Assembly: GCF_003989825.1 (NCBI RefSeq) | Contig: NZ_RZHE01000008.1 | Coordinates: 309,996-373,995 of the forward strand | Reading direction: 5' to 3' | DNA: 64,000 bases | DNA from: Vreelandella populi | Lineage (GTDB): Bacteria > Pseudomonadota > Gammaproteobacteria > Pseudomonadales > Halomonadaceae | In this document: piece by piece, positions 39,781 through 48,615 of the stretch | Position numbering within the stretch: position 1 is the first letter of the stretch | Layout: the number at the start of each line of letters is the position of its first letter | Notes under the pieces: generated by a model | The model's input: only the letters and a program-made list of their open reading frames with translations | The model's database searches: none | Told to the model about the DNA's origin: nothing | Program-made: the position numbers and the translations under genes

Positions 39781-42700
39781 TTGAAAGTGAACAAGGCGGT
39801 AGACAAGCGAACGCAGCGTAATTCGCGTCAAGCACCATCTTCGGCCTCTTCTGCGCGGGTAAAAGCCGCGAAAGATAAAGCGCGCCGGTTTGGCCTGCGT
39901 TTACAGGGCTCGGTGCGTGAAGGCGTAGTGGTAGTACTGCTGGCGCTGTGTGTATTTTTATTATTAGCACTATTTAGCTACCACCCGGAAGACCCCGGCT
40001 GGTCCTATCAGGGGCCAGAAACCGATGTGCGTAACTGGATGGGGCCGGTCGGCGCCTGGCTGGCTGACGTTCTCTATTCTCTTTTGGGGGCAAGCGCACT
40101 TTGGTGGCCGGGCATGTTTGGTTTTGCCGCCTGGTGGCTGATGCGCTCGCGTCAGGTACGTTTTGAACTTGACCCGGTGGCCATCGCCGTGCACGCCGGT
40201 GGTCTGGTGCTGCTGATGTTCGGCACTACCATGCTAGGGGCGCTGCATTTTTATCATCCCAACAGCATCTTGCCCTATGCCTCGGGCGGCATTCTGGGTG
40301 AAGGATTGGTTGGCACCTTAAAACCGCTGGTCAGTAGCGGTGGGGTAGGCTTGATTGCGGCGGCTCTGATCCTGATCGGGTTTCCCCTGTTTAGCGGCAT
40401 GTCGTGGTTACAAGTGGCGGACGAAGTGGGCCGGCGTCTTTGCCGTGTGGGCAGCTGGTTTAGCGCGCGTCGGGAAAAAAGCCGGGAGAAACGTCGTGAG
40501 CGCGCTGCGCTGCGAGCGTCTTTGAAGCCTGCCCCCAAGGCGGAAGAGCCTCCTCGTGCGCCAAATCCCAAACGCGACAAGAACCGTGCGCGCCGCGAAC
40601 CTGAGTTCTCTGCATCGGCTGTCGAATCAACTGATACGTCTATTCCCTGGGAAGATACCAACCTGTCTGATGAGGCGTTGGCGGATAAAGCGGCGCCTAA
40701 TAAAAAGCCGGTTGACGACGCAGGCGTCGATGAAGCGCCACTCAATGAAGCACCAGTGCAGCCAGCCGTAGCGGTTGCGCCAGCTGACCCAGAACCCAAG
40801 CCGGTGACTGCTGCGCCAAGCGCGCAAGCGCCTGATGTTCAGGCCCTGGTAATACCTGAGCCTGAGGTTGCACCTGAATCCGAGATTGCGCCTGAAAAAG
40901 CTCTGCGTGCGGACGCCTTCTCAGCGCGCGTTCATGATGAACAAGCGACACCTGCTACGCCGCTATACACTCAGGATACCCCGACGGAACCGGTCGCCCA
41001 AACCCAGCCGCCGCGTGAACCTGTCGAGGAGAAGTCCTTTGCCGCTGAAGCGTCGCCGGTATCTGAAGCATCAACTTCAAGGGCTGTGGAAGATGAAAAG
41101 GCCGCCACGCAGGATGACGCGCCACTCAGCCTGCGCGCTTCTCGCGAAGAGGATGCCGCTTTCCCTATGGCGCCACATTTCTTTGCCCAGGAAGAGGCTG
41201 ACGCCGAGCAGGATGAGTCAGGCAGCGAGCTGGACGACGAATGGCAGGATGAGCGCGCCCAGGAACTTGAGCGCCAGGAGTGGCACAGCGAAGAGCCTGC
41301 CGTTCAGGCGGAAAAGCCGCTTCGCCCTGAGCCGACGCTTAGCCCAACGGTCATCGCTGAACCCGCTACCTCGCGTGAGCCTTCGCTGGATACTGAGCCA
41401 CGTTATGCCCCTAGATCTGAGCGCGTACCCGAAGTAGTCCCCGAGCCGGTTTGGGAAGATGACGAAGCTGAATTGCCCGTGCAGGTGACAGCACCCACGC
41501 CTTTATCTCAGTCCCAAGCTCACGCTCAGTCTCGCGCTCAGTCTCAACTACACCAGCCACAGCCGGTAAGCGCCGCTCGCCATGAGCCGACCTTCTCGGC
41601 GGATGATGTGGCTAATGAAGCCGACAGCGGGCCTACGCTCTGGACCGTTGAGCACCTGCAGAATCAGCGCCCGGTGTTTGAAACCCTGCCTGAGCCTGAA
41701 GGCGAGGTGCCGAGCCTACAGCTGTTGACCCCGGCCGAGCCGCATCAGCCCAACTACACAGAAGAGCAGCTTGCCGACATGGCCGAGCTTCTTGAAGTGC
41801 GGCTGCGCGAATATGGCGTGAAGGCGGAAGTGGTGGATACCTGGCCCGGGCCGGTCATCACGCGTTTTGAAATCAAGCCCGCAGCAGGCGTCAAGGCCTC
41901 CAAGATCAGCAATCTGGCGAAAGACCTGGCACGCTCGCTGATGGTGAAAAGCGTGCGTGTGGTTGAGGTCATTCCCGGACGCCCGACCGTGGGGATCGAG
42001 ATTCCCAACCCGCACCGGGCAATGATTCGCCTGCGTGAAGTCATCGACTCCGAGAGGTTTCAGCAGGAAACCTCACCACTGACCATGGCACTTGGCCAGG
42101 ATATTGGCGGTGGCCCGGTGATTGCCAACCTGGGCAAGATGCCTCATCTCCTGGTGGCCGGTACCACAGGGTCGGGCAAGTCGGTGGGCGTTAACGCGAT
42201 GCTGATCTCAATGCTGCTCAAGGCCAAGCCCGATGAGCTCAAGCTCATCATGGTGGACCCCAAGATGCTGGAGCTCTCGGTCTACGACGGTATCCCGCAC
42301 CTGCTGGCGCCGGTAGTGACCGACATGAAAGAGGCCGCCAACAGCCTGCGCTGGTGTGTAGCTGAGATGGAGCGCCGCTACAAGCTGATGGCCGCCATGG
42401 GCGTGCGTAATATCGCGGGCTTTAACGGCCGGCTTGACGAGGCCGAACGAGCAGGCGCTCAGGTGGCTGACCCGTTGTGGGAGCCGCAGCCTTGGGAAAT
42501 GCACCAAACACCCCCGATACTCGAAAAACTGCCCTATATCGTGGTGGTGATCGACGAGTTTGCCGACATGTTCATGATTGTCGGTAAAAAAGTGGAAGAG
42601 CTGATTGCCCGCCTGGCGCAAAAGGCGCGGGCTGCAGGTATACATCTGATCTTGGCAACTCAGCGCCCCTCGGTGGATGTCGTGACCGGTCTGATCAAGG

Positions 42701-43203
42701 CCAACATCCCATCACGCATGGCGTTTCAAGTGTCATCGCGAATCGACTCGCGCACCATTCTTGACCAGGGTGGCGCCGAAAGTTTGCTGGGCCACGGCGA
42801 CATGCTCTATCTGCCAGCAGGCTCAGGGCCACCCAACCGTGTGCATGGCGCCTTTGTGGATGATGATGAAGTGCACCGTGTTGTGGATGATTGGAAGCGC
42901 CGCGGTGAGCCTGAGTACATTGAGGAGATTCTCTCAGGTGGGGTATCGGCCGATGCCTTGGCCGGCCTTGAAGCTGAGGGTAGCGATGGGGACGATGCCG
43001 AACAGGATGCGCTCTACGATGAGGCTGTTCAGTTTGTGACGGAAACCCGCAAAGCCTCCATTTCGGCGGTACAGCGACGTTTCAAGATCGGCTACAACCG
43101 TGCGGCGCGTCTGGTGGATGCCATGGAAATGGCAGGCGTTGTGTCTTCAATGGGCACCAATGGGGCGCGAGAGGTACTGGCACCGCCGGCAGCGGGTCAC
43201 TAA
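39781..43203 (+). CDS. ftsK: DNA translocase FtsK
   Basis: The 1140-residue divisome motor has an N-terminal membrane domain with about four helices (residues 40-220). A long Pro/Glu/Ala-rich linker (about 230-650) follows, then the RecA-like motor (Walker [13 protein letters not shown] near 795, Walker [11 protein letters not shown] near 920). The C-terminal gamma winged helix ([20 protein letters not shown] near 1095) reads KOPS sites and activates XerCD. It starts at TTG 39781 behind AAGGGGAG. The linker is much longer than in Pseudomonas FtsK, though shorter than in E. coli. It helps sort the chromosome terminus at division. Confidence 0.96.
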   Translation: MKVNKAVDKRTQRNSRQAPSSASSARVKAAKDKARRFGLRLQGSVREGVVVVLLALCVFLLLALFSYHPEDPGWSYQGPETDVRNWMGPVGAWLADVLYSLLGASALWWPGMFGFAAWWLMRSRQVRFELDPVAIAVHAGGLVLLMFGTTMLGALHFYHPNSILPYASGGILGEGLVGTLKPLVSSGGVGLIAAALILIGFPLFSGMSWLQVADEVGRRLCRVGSWFSARREKSREKRRERAALRASLKPAPKAEEPPRAPNPKRDKNRARREPEFSASAVESTDTSIPWEDTNLSDEALADKAAPNKKPVDDAGVDEAPLNEAPVQPAVAVAPADPEPKPVTAAPSAQAPDVQALVIPEPEVAPESEIAPEKALRADAFSARVHDEQATPATPLYTQDTPTEPVAQTQPPREPVEEKSFAAEASPVSEASTSRAVEDEKAATQDDAPLSLRASREEDAAFPMAPHFFAQEEADAEQDESGSELDDEWQDERAQELERQEWHSEEPAVQAEKPLRPEPTLSPTVIAEPATSREPSLDTEPRYAPRSERVPEVVPEPVWEDDEAELPVQVTAPTPLSQSQAHAQSRAQSQLHQPQPVSAARHEPTFSADDVANEADSGPTLWTVEHLQNQRPVFETLPEPEGEVPSLQLLTPAEPHQPNYTEEQLADMAELLEVRLREYGVKAEVVDTWPGPVITRFEIKPAAGVKASKISNLAKDLARSLMVKSVRVVEVIPGRPTVGIEIPNPHRAMIRLREVIDSERFQQETSPLTMALGQDIGGGPVIANLGKMPHLLVAGTTGSGKSVGVNAMLISMLLKAKPDELKLIMVDPKMLELSVYDGIPHLLAPVVTDMKEAANSLRWCVAEMERRYKLMAAMGVRNIAGFNGRLDEAERAGAQVADPLWEPQPWEMHQTPPILEKLPYIVVVIDEFADMFMIVGKKVEELIARLAQKARAAGIHLILATQRPSVDVVTGLIKANIPSRMAFQVSSRIDSRTILDQGGAESLLGHGDMLYLPAGSGPPNRVHGAFVDDDEVHRVVDDWKRRGEPEYIEEILSGGVSADALAGLEAEGSDGDDAEQDALYDEAVQFVTETRKASISAVQRRFKIGYNRAARLVDAMEMAGVVSSMGTNGAREVLAPPAAGH

Positions 43204-43237
43204 ACGCCTGTACGAATCATGCAATAAGCGTGAAAGT

Positions 43238-43268
43238 CGCGCCGCGGGTGAAACCCCGCGGCGCGTTT
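43238..43268 (+). terminator. Strong hairpin after ftsK
   Basis: A perfect 11-bp stem CGCGCCGCGGG / CCCGCGGCGCG with a 6-base loop is followed only by TTTCG. It may attenuate or stop ftsK transcription before lolA. Confidence 0.6.
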
Positions 43269-43367
43269 CGCGTCTGAAGGACCACATGGATGTTGTTAAC
43301 GATCCTCAGCTATTTTTTGGCAACGTATGTCTATTCAATCTGACAGCGTATGTCTAGGGAGAACACT

Positions 43368-44018
43368 ATGCGCGATACGCAAACTCTGCTTTCTTCACCC
43401 CTGTCTCTGGCGGCAGCGGCACTTGGATTAACCTTTGCTACCCCTGTCTTGGCTAATGATGCCGCCGAGCGCTTGACCGAACGACTTGAACCGCTGGAAA
43501 GCTATCAGGCTACGTTTGAGCAGAGAATTCTGGACGGTAGCGGCGAGCGTCTGCAAAGTGCCACTGGCGAAATGTGGCTCTCGCGCCCTGGCATGCTGCG
43601 CTGGGAAGTGGAAGCGCCTTACTCTCAGATCGTGGTATCCGACGGCAGCGACGTTTACCTCTATGATCCAGATCTTGAGCAGGTAACCGTACAGCCCATG
43701 GATGACCGCGTCACCCACACGCCTGCGCTGCTGCTTTCCGGCAATATCGGCGATCTGTCCAGTAGCTACGATGTGGTTTACGATCAGGAAAATGGCGAAG
43801 ACGTGTTTACCCTGATCCCAAGCTCCGCCGATACCCTGTTTGAAGAGCTGAGCATGGTATTTGATAACGATACCCTGACCCAGCTTTGGATGATGGACAG
43901 CACCGGCCAACGTACGTTGATCACGTTTAGCGATATTACCCAGAACGGCTCGATCAACCGCAGCCTGTTCAACTTCGATATTCCTGAGGGCACCGATGTT
44001 ATTCGGGAAGAGTTTTAG
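43368..44018 (+). CDS. lolA: Outer-membrane lipoprotein carrier protein LolA
   Basis: The 216-residue periplasmic protein has a signal peptide ending near residue 29 (TPVLA-ND). It carries released lipoproteins from LolCDE to LolB. Family marks are the half-barrel repeats, for example GEMWLSRPGMLRWEVEAPYSQ and LIPSSADTLFEELSMVFDN. ATG 43368 follows AGGGAG by 7 bases; the six-codon upstream extension has no ribosome site. The ftsK-lolA-rarA order matches Pseudomonas and E. coli. Confidence 0.94.
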   Translation: MRDTQTLLSSPLSLAAAALGLTFATPVLANDAAERLTERLEPLESYQATFEQRILDGSGERLQSATGEMWLSRPGMLRWEVEAPYSQIVVSDGSDVYLYDPDLEQVTVQPMDDRVTHTPALLLSGNIGDLSSSYDVVYDQENGEDVFTLIPSSADTLFEELSMVFDNDTLTQLWMMDSTGQRTLITFSDITQNGSINRSLFNFDIPEGTDVIREEF

Positions 44019-44020
44019 TG

Positions 44021-44048
44021 GTGAATAGTGAGTGGTGAACAGTGAATG
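44021..44048 (+). repeat. Tandem 14-base repeat downstream of lolA
   Basis: GTGAATAGTGAGTG (44021-44034) and GTGAACAGTGAATG (44035-44048) match at 12 of 14 positions and begin 3 bases after the lolA stop. Confidence 0.6.
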
Positions 44049-44087
44049 GAGAGCGGCGGTCAGTTGATATCGCTCGCCACCGTAACC

Positions 44088-44111
44088 ATCAGGCGCCCTA
44101 GGGCGCCTGAT
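44088..44111. repeat. Perfect palindrome over the rarA stop
   Basis: ATCAGGCGCC-CTAG-GGCGCCTGAT is fully self-complementary and covers the rarA stop codon. No T run follows on either strand, so a terminator role is uncertain; it may be a transcript-end hairpin for the convergent genes. Confidence 0.55.
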
Positions 44112-45429
44112 CTGCTTCTTGGTCAAGGTTTTCCCGCCACGCCATTATCTCGCCAAAGCGTTTTTCCTGGCCAAACGGGCTGGGTTCAAAAAAGCGTGTC
44201 TTGGGTAGCTTTTCCGGCCAGCAGTCATGTGCGCTGCCGGCTGGGTAGCCGTCGGGCTCCTTATGTGCGTAGCGGTAGCCCTCGCCGTGGCCCAATTGCT
44301 CCATCAGCTTGGTGGGGGCGTTGCGCAGGTAGGTGGGCACGTCTACTTGGGGTTGCTGACGCACGTACTGCTTGGCGGCATTCCAGGCACGGTCGATCCG
44401 GTTGCTCTTGGGTGCCACGGCCAAGTGGATGGCCGCATGGGCAATCGCCCGCTGACCTTCGTAGTCGCCCAGGCGCAGGTAAGCGTCCCACGCGGCAATC
44501 ACTAGCGGCAGGGCGCGCGGGTCGGCGTTTCCGACATCTTCCGAGGCAATCGCGGTTAGCCTGCGCACAACATCCAATGGGTCGCCGCCACCCTGTAGAA
44601 AGCGCGCCATATACAGCAAGGCGGCGTCAGGGCGTGATGAGCGGATGGATTTGTGAATGGCTGAAAGCAGGTCGTAGTAAGCGTCGCCCTGCTTATCAAA
44701 TGCGCTTGCCTGATGGCCGATAACATCCGCAAGAACGGATGCGCGCAGCACTTCCTGGCCATTTTCGACCTCGGTAAAGTCGCAGGCGGTTTCCAGTAGG
44801 CCTAGCGCCCGCCGGGCGTCTCCTGCGCTGGCGTGAGCCAGTGCGCCGAGAACGTCGTCTTCAACCTTTATGTCCCGCTTGCCAAGGCCGCGCTCGGCAT
44901 CGCCAAGTGCTTGACGCATGACGCTAATCAGCTCGTCTTCCGAAAGCGCCTTGAGCACATAGACCCGCGCACGCGACAGCAAGGCGGAGTTGACCTCAAA
45001 TGACGGGTTCTCGGTAGTCGCACCGATCAACGTTAGCAGGCCCGACTCTACGTGAGGTAGCAGGGCATCCTGCTGGCTCTTGTTTAACCGGTGTATCTCA
45101 TCCAGAAAAAGAATGACCTGCGAAGTGTGCTGCTGGGCACGCTCGACTACCGCGCGTATCTCTTTAACGCCTGCCATTACCGCGCTTAAGTGCTCAAGGT
45201 GGGCGTTAGATGCCTTAGCAAGCAGCTCAGCCAAGGTGGTTTTGCCGACACCGGGAGGACCCCATAAAAGCATCGAGCGGATTTGACCCGCTTCCGCCAT
45301 GCGCCGAAGCGGTTTGCCCGGCCCTACCAATGCTTCCTGGCCAACGTAGTCATCAAGTGCTTGCGGACGCATTCGATACGCCAGAGGAGCGTCGTCGCTG
45401 GGTGTCCGCTGTGAGTCAAAAAGGTCCAT
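44098..45429 (-). CDS. rarA: Replication-associated recombination protein A (RarA/MgsA)
   Basis: The 443-residue AAA+ clamp-loader-like ATPase acts at stalled or broken replication forks. It begins MDLFDSQRTP, with Walker A GPPGVGKTTL at residues 57-66 and Walker B LFLDEIHR near residue 115. The sensor segment GATTENPSFEVN is followed by the C-terminal tetramerisation region with GGDPLDVVRRL. I use ATG 45429, 6 bases after GGAAG; the longer reading has no support. Its 3' end is covered by a palindrome. Confidence 0.94.
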   Translation of the reverse strand: MDLFDSQRTPSDDAPLAYRMRPQALDDYVGQEALVGPGKPLRRMAEAGQIRSMLLWGPPGVGKTTLAELLAKASNAHLEHLSAVMAGVKEIRAVVERAQQHTSQVILFLDEIHRLNKSQQDALLPHVESGLLTLIGATTENPSFEVNSALLSRARVYVLKALSEDELISVMRQALGDAERGLGKRDIKVEDDVLGALAHASAGDARRALGLLETACDFTEVENGQEVLRASVLADVIGHQASAFDKQGDAYYDLLSAIHKSIRSSRPDAALLYMARFLQGGGDPLDVVRRLTAIASEDVGNADPRALPLVIAAWDAYLRLGDYEGQRAIAHAAIHLAVAPKSNRIDRAWNAAKQYVRQQPQVDVPTYLRNAPTKLMEQLGHGEGYRYAHKEPDGYPAGSAHDCWPEKLPKTRFFEPSPFGQEKRFGEIMAWRENLDQEADQAP

Positions 45430-45835
45430 GTAAACTTCCGTTGTAAATCGAGACGTTGAGCAACAAAGTAACCACAAGTGTGTATGGTAAACGGCGTATT
45501 GTCAGGCTACCTTTTGCAGAGTCCTTAAAAATATCCTCTTATAACCTGACAAAAATTGTCTATTCAAAAAAAGGTTGTATTAAAAAAGACCCTTTCAAAA
45601 GCTATGGGCTTGCTAGAGTAATAGTGAAAGGGCATGGTGAAACACGGCCGTGGCGATGTTAATAGAACTTAGTGATGGAGCTGGATCAGACAAACAGCGC
45701 CATACAAAGGCGTCAACACAGCGTCATCGACTGAATCACATAATCTGGCATTAGTGTAGTGATGCGCCCATATGATTGCTTACCCGCATCACCCTAAGGA
45801 AGGCGGCCAGCACGACCCATAAAGGAGACGGCACG
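45430..45835. other. AT-rich intergenic region with a promoter-like site and hairpin
   Basis: No gene is supported in this 406-base gap between divergent rarA and the hemerythrin-like gene. Base composition falls sharply to AT-rich between about 45500 and 45640. It contains a plus-strand promoter-like site, TTGTCT (45556-45561), 16 bases, TATTAA (45578-45583). An inverted repeat follows, CCCTTTCA (45590-45597) / TGAAAGGG (45625-45632). A short open frame (45456-45662) crosses it but has no ribosome site or recognisable protein. An untranslated RNA or long leader for the next gene is possible. Confidence 0.4.
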
Positions 45836-46381
45836 ATGTTAAACCAACTGCGTCTAGATCATGCCAACATGGCGCGAATGCTCCATGTCTTGCAGCTTAA
45901 GCACAAGACCCTGGCTCAAGGCGAGCGACCCAATTTTCAGCTGATGCGCGAAGTGGTGGATTACATCCTGTCCTACATGGAAGGTTTTGCCGCGCCTCTA
46001 GAGCGTATCTGTGTCGACCGCTTGGAAACCCAAGCGCCCGAGCATCTCGAACTCATGGAGAAAATGGCCAGCGACTACCTTGAGCTCAAGCCGCGCCTTC
46101 AGCAGCTTTCAGATAATATCGATATGATTCTGATGGACAGCGTCCTGCCCATGGATCGCTTTGCCGAAGACTTAAAGGATTATCTGAACGCGCACCGGGC
46201 GTATCTTCGCCAGGAGCGTGAAGGCCTCTTCCCGCTTATCGATCAATATTTCACCCAGGAAGACATGCAGGAGTTGCTGCAAGCGCTGCCGGAAGGCGCC
46301 GAGCAGGAGCTTGAACGCCTGCAGCTGGCTTACCCGGAGCTTTACGCCGAGCTGCGCGGGGCGGAGGTACCCGTGGTTTAG
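45836..46381 (+). CDS. Hemerythrin-like HHE-domain protein lacking the canonical His pair
   Basis: The 181-residue helical-bundle protein has the hemerythrin layout: LRLDHANMARML (His9), then VVDYILSYMEGFAAPLERICVDRL, then a third helix and LNAHRAYLRQEREGLFPL. In iron-binding members the second helix reads HHP-x-E; here it is Ala52-Ala53-Pro with Glu56 kept. The next usual His (in third helix) appears replaced by Tyr81. Binding of a normal di-iron centre is therefore doubtful. It starts at ATG 45836 with AAGGAG upstream. Function is unknown; it may be a scaffold or sensor derived from an oxygen/NO-binding ancestor. Confidence 0.75.
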   Translation: MLNQLRLDHANMARMLHVLQLKHKTLAQGERPNFQLMREVVDYILSYMEGFAAPLERICVDRLETQAPEHLELMEKMASDYLELKPRLQQLSDNIDMILMDSVLPMDRFAEDLKDYLNAHRAYLRQEREGLFPLIDQYFTQEDMQELLQALPEGAEQELERLQLAYPELYAELRGAEVPVV

Positions 46382-46494
46382 CCTGGAGCGTGTTCCTTCA
46401 GCAGCGAGCGGGGCGTGTTAAACTAGCGCCCCGTGGAAGAGCGGCTGAAGGAGAAACAGGTGCACTTATCAAAGCAAAAGGCGAAGGGGCAGTA

Positions 46495-47283
46495 ATGGCA
46501 GGCCCCGTGCTGATTTTTGACTCCGGCGTGGGCGGGCTTTCCGTGGCCCGGTCGCTGCGCCAGTATTACCCTGAAACAGCCATGTGCTACGCCTGCGATA
46601 ACGCGTGGATGCCTTATGGGCTGCGCGATGACGTCACGCTTTCGGCGCGTATCGTGGCCGTTTGCCAGGCCGCTGTACAGGCCTGTCAGCCAAGTGTTCT
46701 GGTTGTTGCCTGCAATACCGCCAGTACACTTGCACTCGATAGCCTGAGAAAGGCGCTTGTGATTCCCGTGGTCGGCACGGTCCCTGCCATCAAACCCGCC
46801 GCTGCCATCAGCCAAACGCGCCATATTGGCCTGCTGGCTACCCGGGCTACCGTGGGTAGACCCTACACCCAAAAGCTGATCGAGAGCTTTGCCAGTGACT
46901 GTATCATTACCCGAGTCGCGGCAGATGCACTGGTGCTGGAAGCCGAGGCGCTGCTTGGCGGCATTTCTCCTAACAGTGAACGCATTCAGCAGGCTCTGGC
47001 GCCCCTTTGGCAAACGAAGGACTCCCAGCCTCCCGTGGATACCGTTGTGCTGGGCTGCACCCACTTTCCCCTGCTGAAACCCTGGCTTGAAGCGCTTGCC
47101 CCAACGCCTGTGAGCTGGATTGATTCCGGCGATGCCATCGCCCGACGTGTAGGCCAGATCGCGCCGGCGTTAAAAAACGGGCAGGATGGCCGCTTTTTCA
47201 CGACAGCATCTGCTGAGGCACTGGGCAAGGGCTTCGCGCAGTATGGCTTTTGCACACCAGGTCGGTTGGAGCTAGGCGCCTAG
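46495..47283 (+). CDS. murI: Glutamate racemase
   Basis: The 262-residue enzyme makes D-glutamate for peptidoglycan. It has the two catalytic cysteines in VVACNTAS (near residue 75) and GCTHFPLL (near residue 188), and the N-terminal IFDSGVGGLSV substrate loop. I start it at ATG 46495, about 6 bases after GAAGGGG. The frame is open back to 46390, but the extra residues are not family-like. A GGGGCG / CGCCCC hairpin (46410-46431) lies between it and the hemerythrin-like gene. Confidence 0.94.
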   Translation: MAGPVLIFDSGVGGLSVARSLRQYYPETAMCYACDNAWMPYGLRDDVTLSARIVAVCQAAVQACQPSVLVVACNTASTLALDSLRKALVIPVVGTVPAIKPAAAISQTRHIGLLATRATVGRPYTQKLIESFASDCIITRVAADALVLEAEALLGGISPNSERIQQALAPLWQTKDSQPPVDTVVLGCTHFPLLKPWLEALAPTPVSWIDSGDAIARRVGQIAPALKNGQDGRFFTTASAEALGKGFAQYGFCTPGRLELGA

Positions 47284-47345
47284 TGCACGCCTTTTCCGAC
47301 TGAACTGATACCCATATTGATACCTTTATTGAAAGAGGAGCCGAC

Positions 47346-48470
47346 TTGGCCATCCCCGATATTCAACCCGAACGTTATAACGAGCAGCTGGCCCAAAAAC
47401 GCGCTTACCTGGAAAGCACCTTTGCGCCGTTCAACCCGCCAGCGCTTGAAGTGTTCGAGTCACCACCGAGCCACTATCGCCAGCGCTGCGAGTTTCGGAT
47501 ATGGCATGAAGGTGATGACCTCTTCTATGCAATGTTTGAGGTAAACCCCGCCAACCCTAAAGAAAAACAGGTGGTGCGCCTGGATCAGTTTGCCGTGGCC
47601 AGCGAATCGATCAATGCGCTGATGCCGCGCCTGCGTGAGGCCTTTCTGAAAAGCGACGAGTTGCGTCGTCGGCTGTTTCAGGTCGAATTTCTGACCACGC
47701 TTTCAGGCGAAGCGCTGGTTACGTTGATTTACCACCGCCCGTTAGGAGAAGCCTGGGAGCAAGAGGCCCGCGCCCTTGAAGCCGAGCTTGGCATCATGAT
47801 CATTGGCCGCTCGCGCAAGCAGCGCCTGGTGCTTACCCGCGACCACGTGTGGGAGCAGCTCACGGTCGACGGAAGAACGCTTGATTACCAGCAAGTTGAA
47901 AATAGCTTTACCCAGCCGAATGCGCATATCTGTCAGAAAATGCTGGGCTGGGCGCGTGAAGTCACCGCCGGCCGCCAAAAGGAAGATCTGGTCGAGCTTT
48001 ACTGTGGCAACGGCAACTTCACCATTGCGCTGGCGGATAATTTTCGCCGTGTGCTGGCAACGGAAATATCGCGCACGTCGGTTGCTAGCGCCAACGTGAA
48101 TCTGGAAGCTAATAAAGTAACCAACGCCTATATCGCACGGATGTCAGCCGAGGAGTTTGCCCTGGCACTTAAAGGGGAAAAGGGCGGGCGGCGCGTTGCC
48201 GAAATGGCGCTGGATGATTACCGTTTTTCCACGGTGCTGGTTGACCCGCCCCGGGCGGGGCTGGATGAGCAGAGCTGCCAGCAAATCAGCGAATATGATC
48301 AAATCGTCTATATTTCATGCAACCCGGCAACGCTTGCCGAAAATCTGCAAGTGCTTGGCAAGACGCATCGGATAGAGCGGTTTGCGTTATTTGACCAGTT
48401 TCCTTTCACCGACCATTGTGAATGTGGTGTATGGCTCACGCGGCGCGAGATTGGTCAAGAGGGCGCATAA
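47346..48470 (+). CDS. trmA: tRNA (uracil-5-)-methyltransferase
   Basis: The 374-residue SAM-dependent enzyme makes 5-methyluridine (ribothymidine) at position 54 of tRNAs. Motifs are ELYCGNGNFTIAL (SAM site near residue 218), VDPPRAGLD near residue 300 and the catalytic Cys in YISCNPATLAENL near residue 325. It starts at TTG 47346 with GAGGAG 6 bases upstream; the N-terminus aligns with E. coli TrmA. It may share a transcript with murI (62-base gap). Confidence 0.94.
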   Translation: MAIPDIQPERYNEQLAQKRAYLESTFAPFNPPALEVFESPPSHYRQRCEFRIWHEGDDLFYAMFEVNPANPKEKQVVRLDQFAVASESINALMPRLREAFLKSDELRRRLFQVEFLTTLSGEALVTLIYHRPLGEAWEQEARALEAELGIMIIGRSRKQRLVLTRDHVWEQLTVDGRTLDYQQVENSFTQPNAHICQKMLGWAREVTAGRQKEDLVELYCGNGNFTIALADNFRRVLATEISRTSVASANVNLEANKVTNAYIARMSAEEFALALKGEKGGRRVAEMALDDYRFSTVLVDPPRAGLDEQSCQQISEYDQIVYISCNPATLAENLQVLGKTHRIERFALFDQFPFTDHCECGVWLTRREIGQEGA

Positions 48471-48615
48471 TGCGAAAGTGGCATACTCCATGAGAAACAT
48501 GCCAGATGAATAGAGTGGCGGCCATGGGTAGCGTAAGCTGGTCGTCATAGTGGCCTAAAGGCCTATTGTCCCACGTATTTTTGGCCAGGTGTGGCCCCGG
48601 CAGTCGAGGTGATGG

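Noticed and set aside
45456..45662. 68-codon frame in the AT-rich gap before the hemerythrin-like gene
   Set aside because: Starts inside the rarA leader, has no ribosome site and no recognisable sequence; the region is better described as non-coding.
46390..46494. N-terminal extension of murI
   Set aside because: The extra 35 codons have no family similarity, and a good ribosome site precedes ATG 46495.
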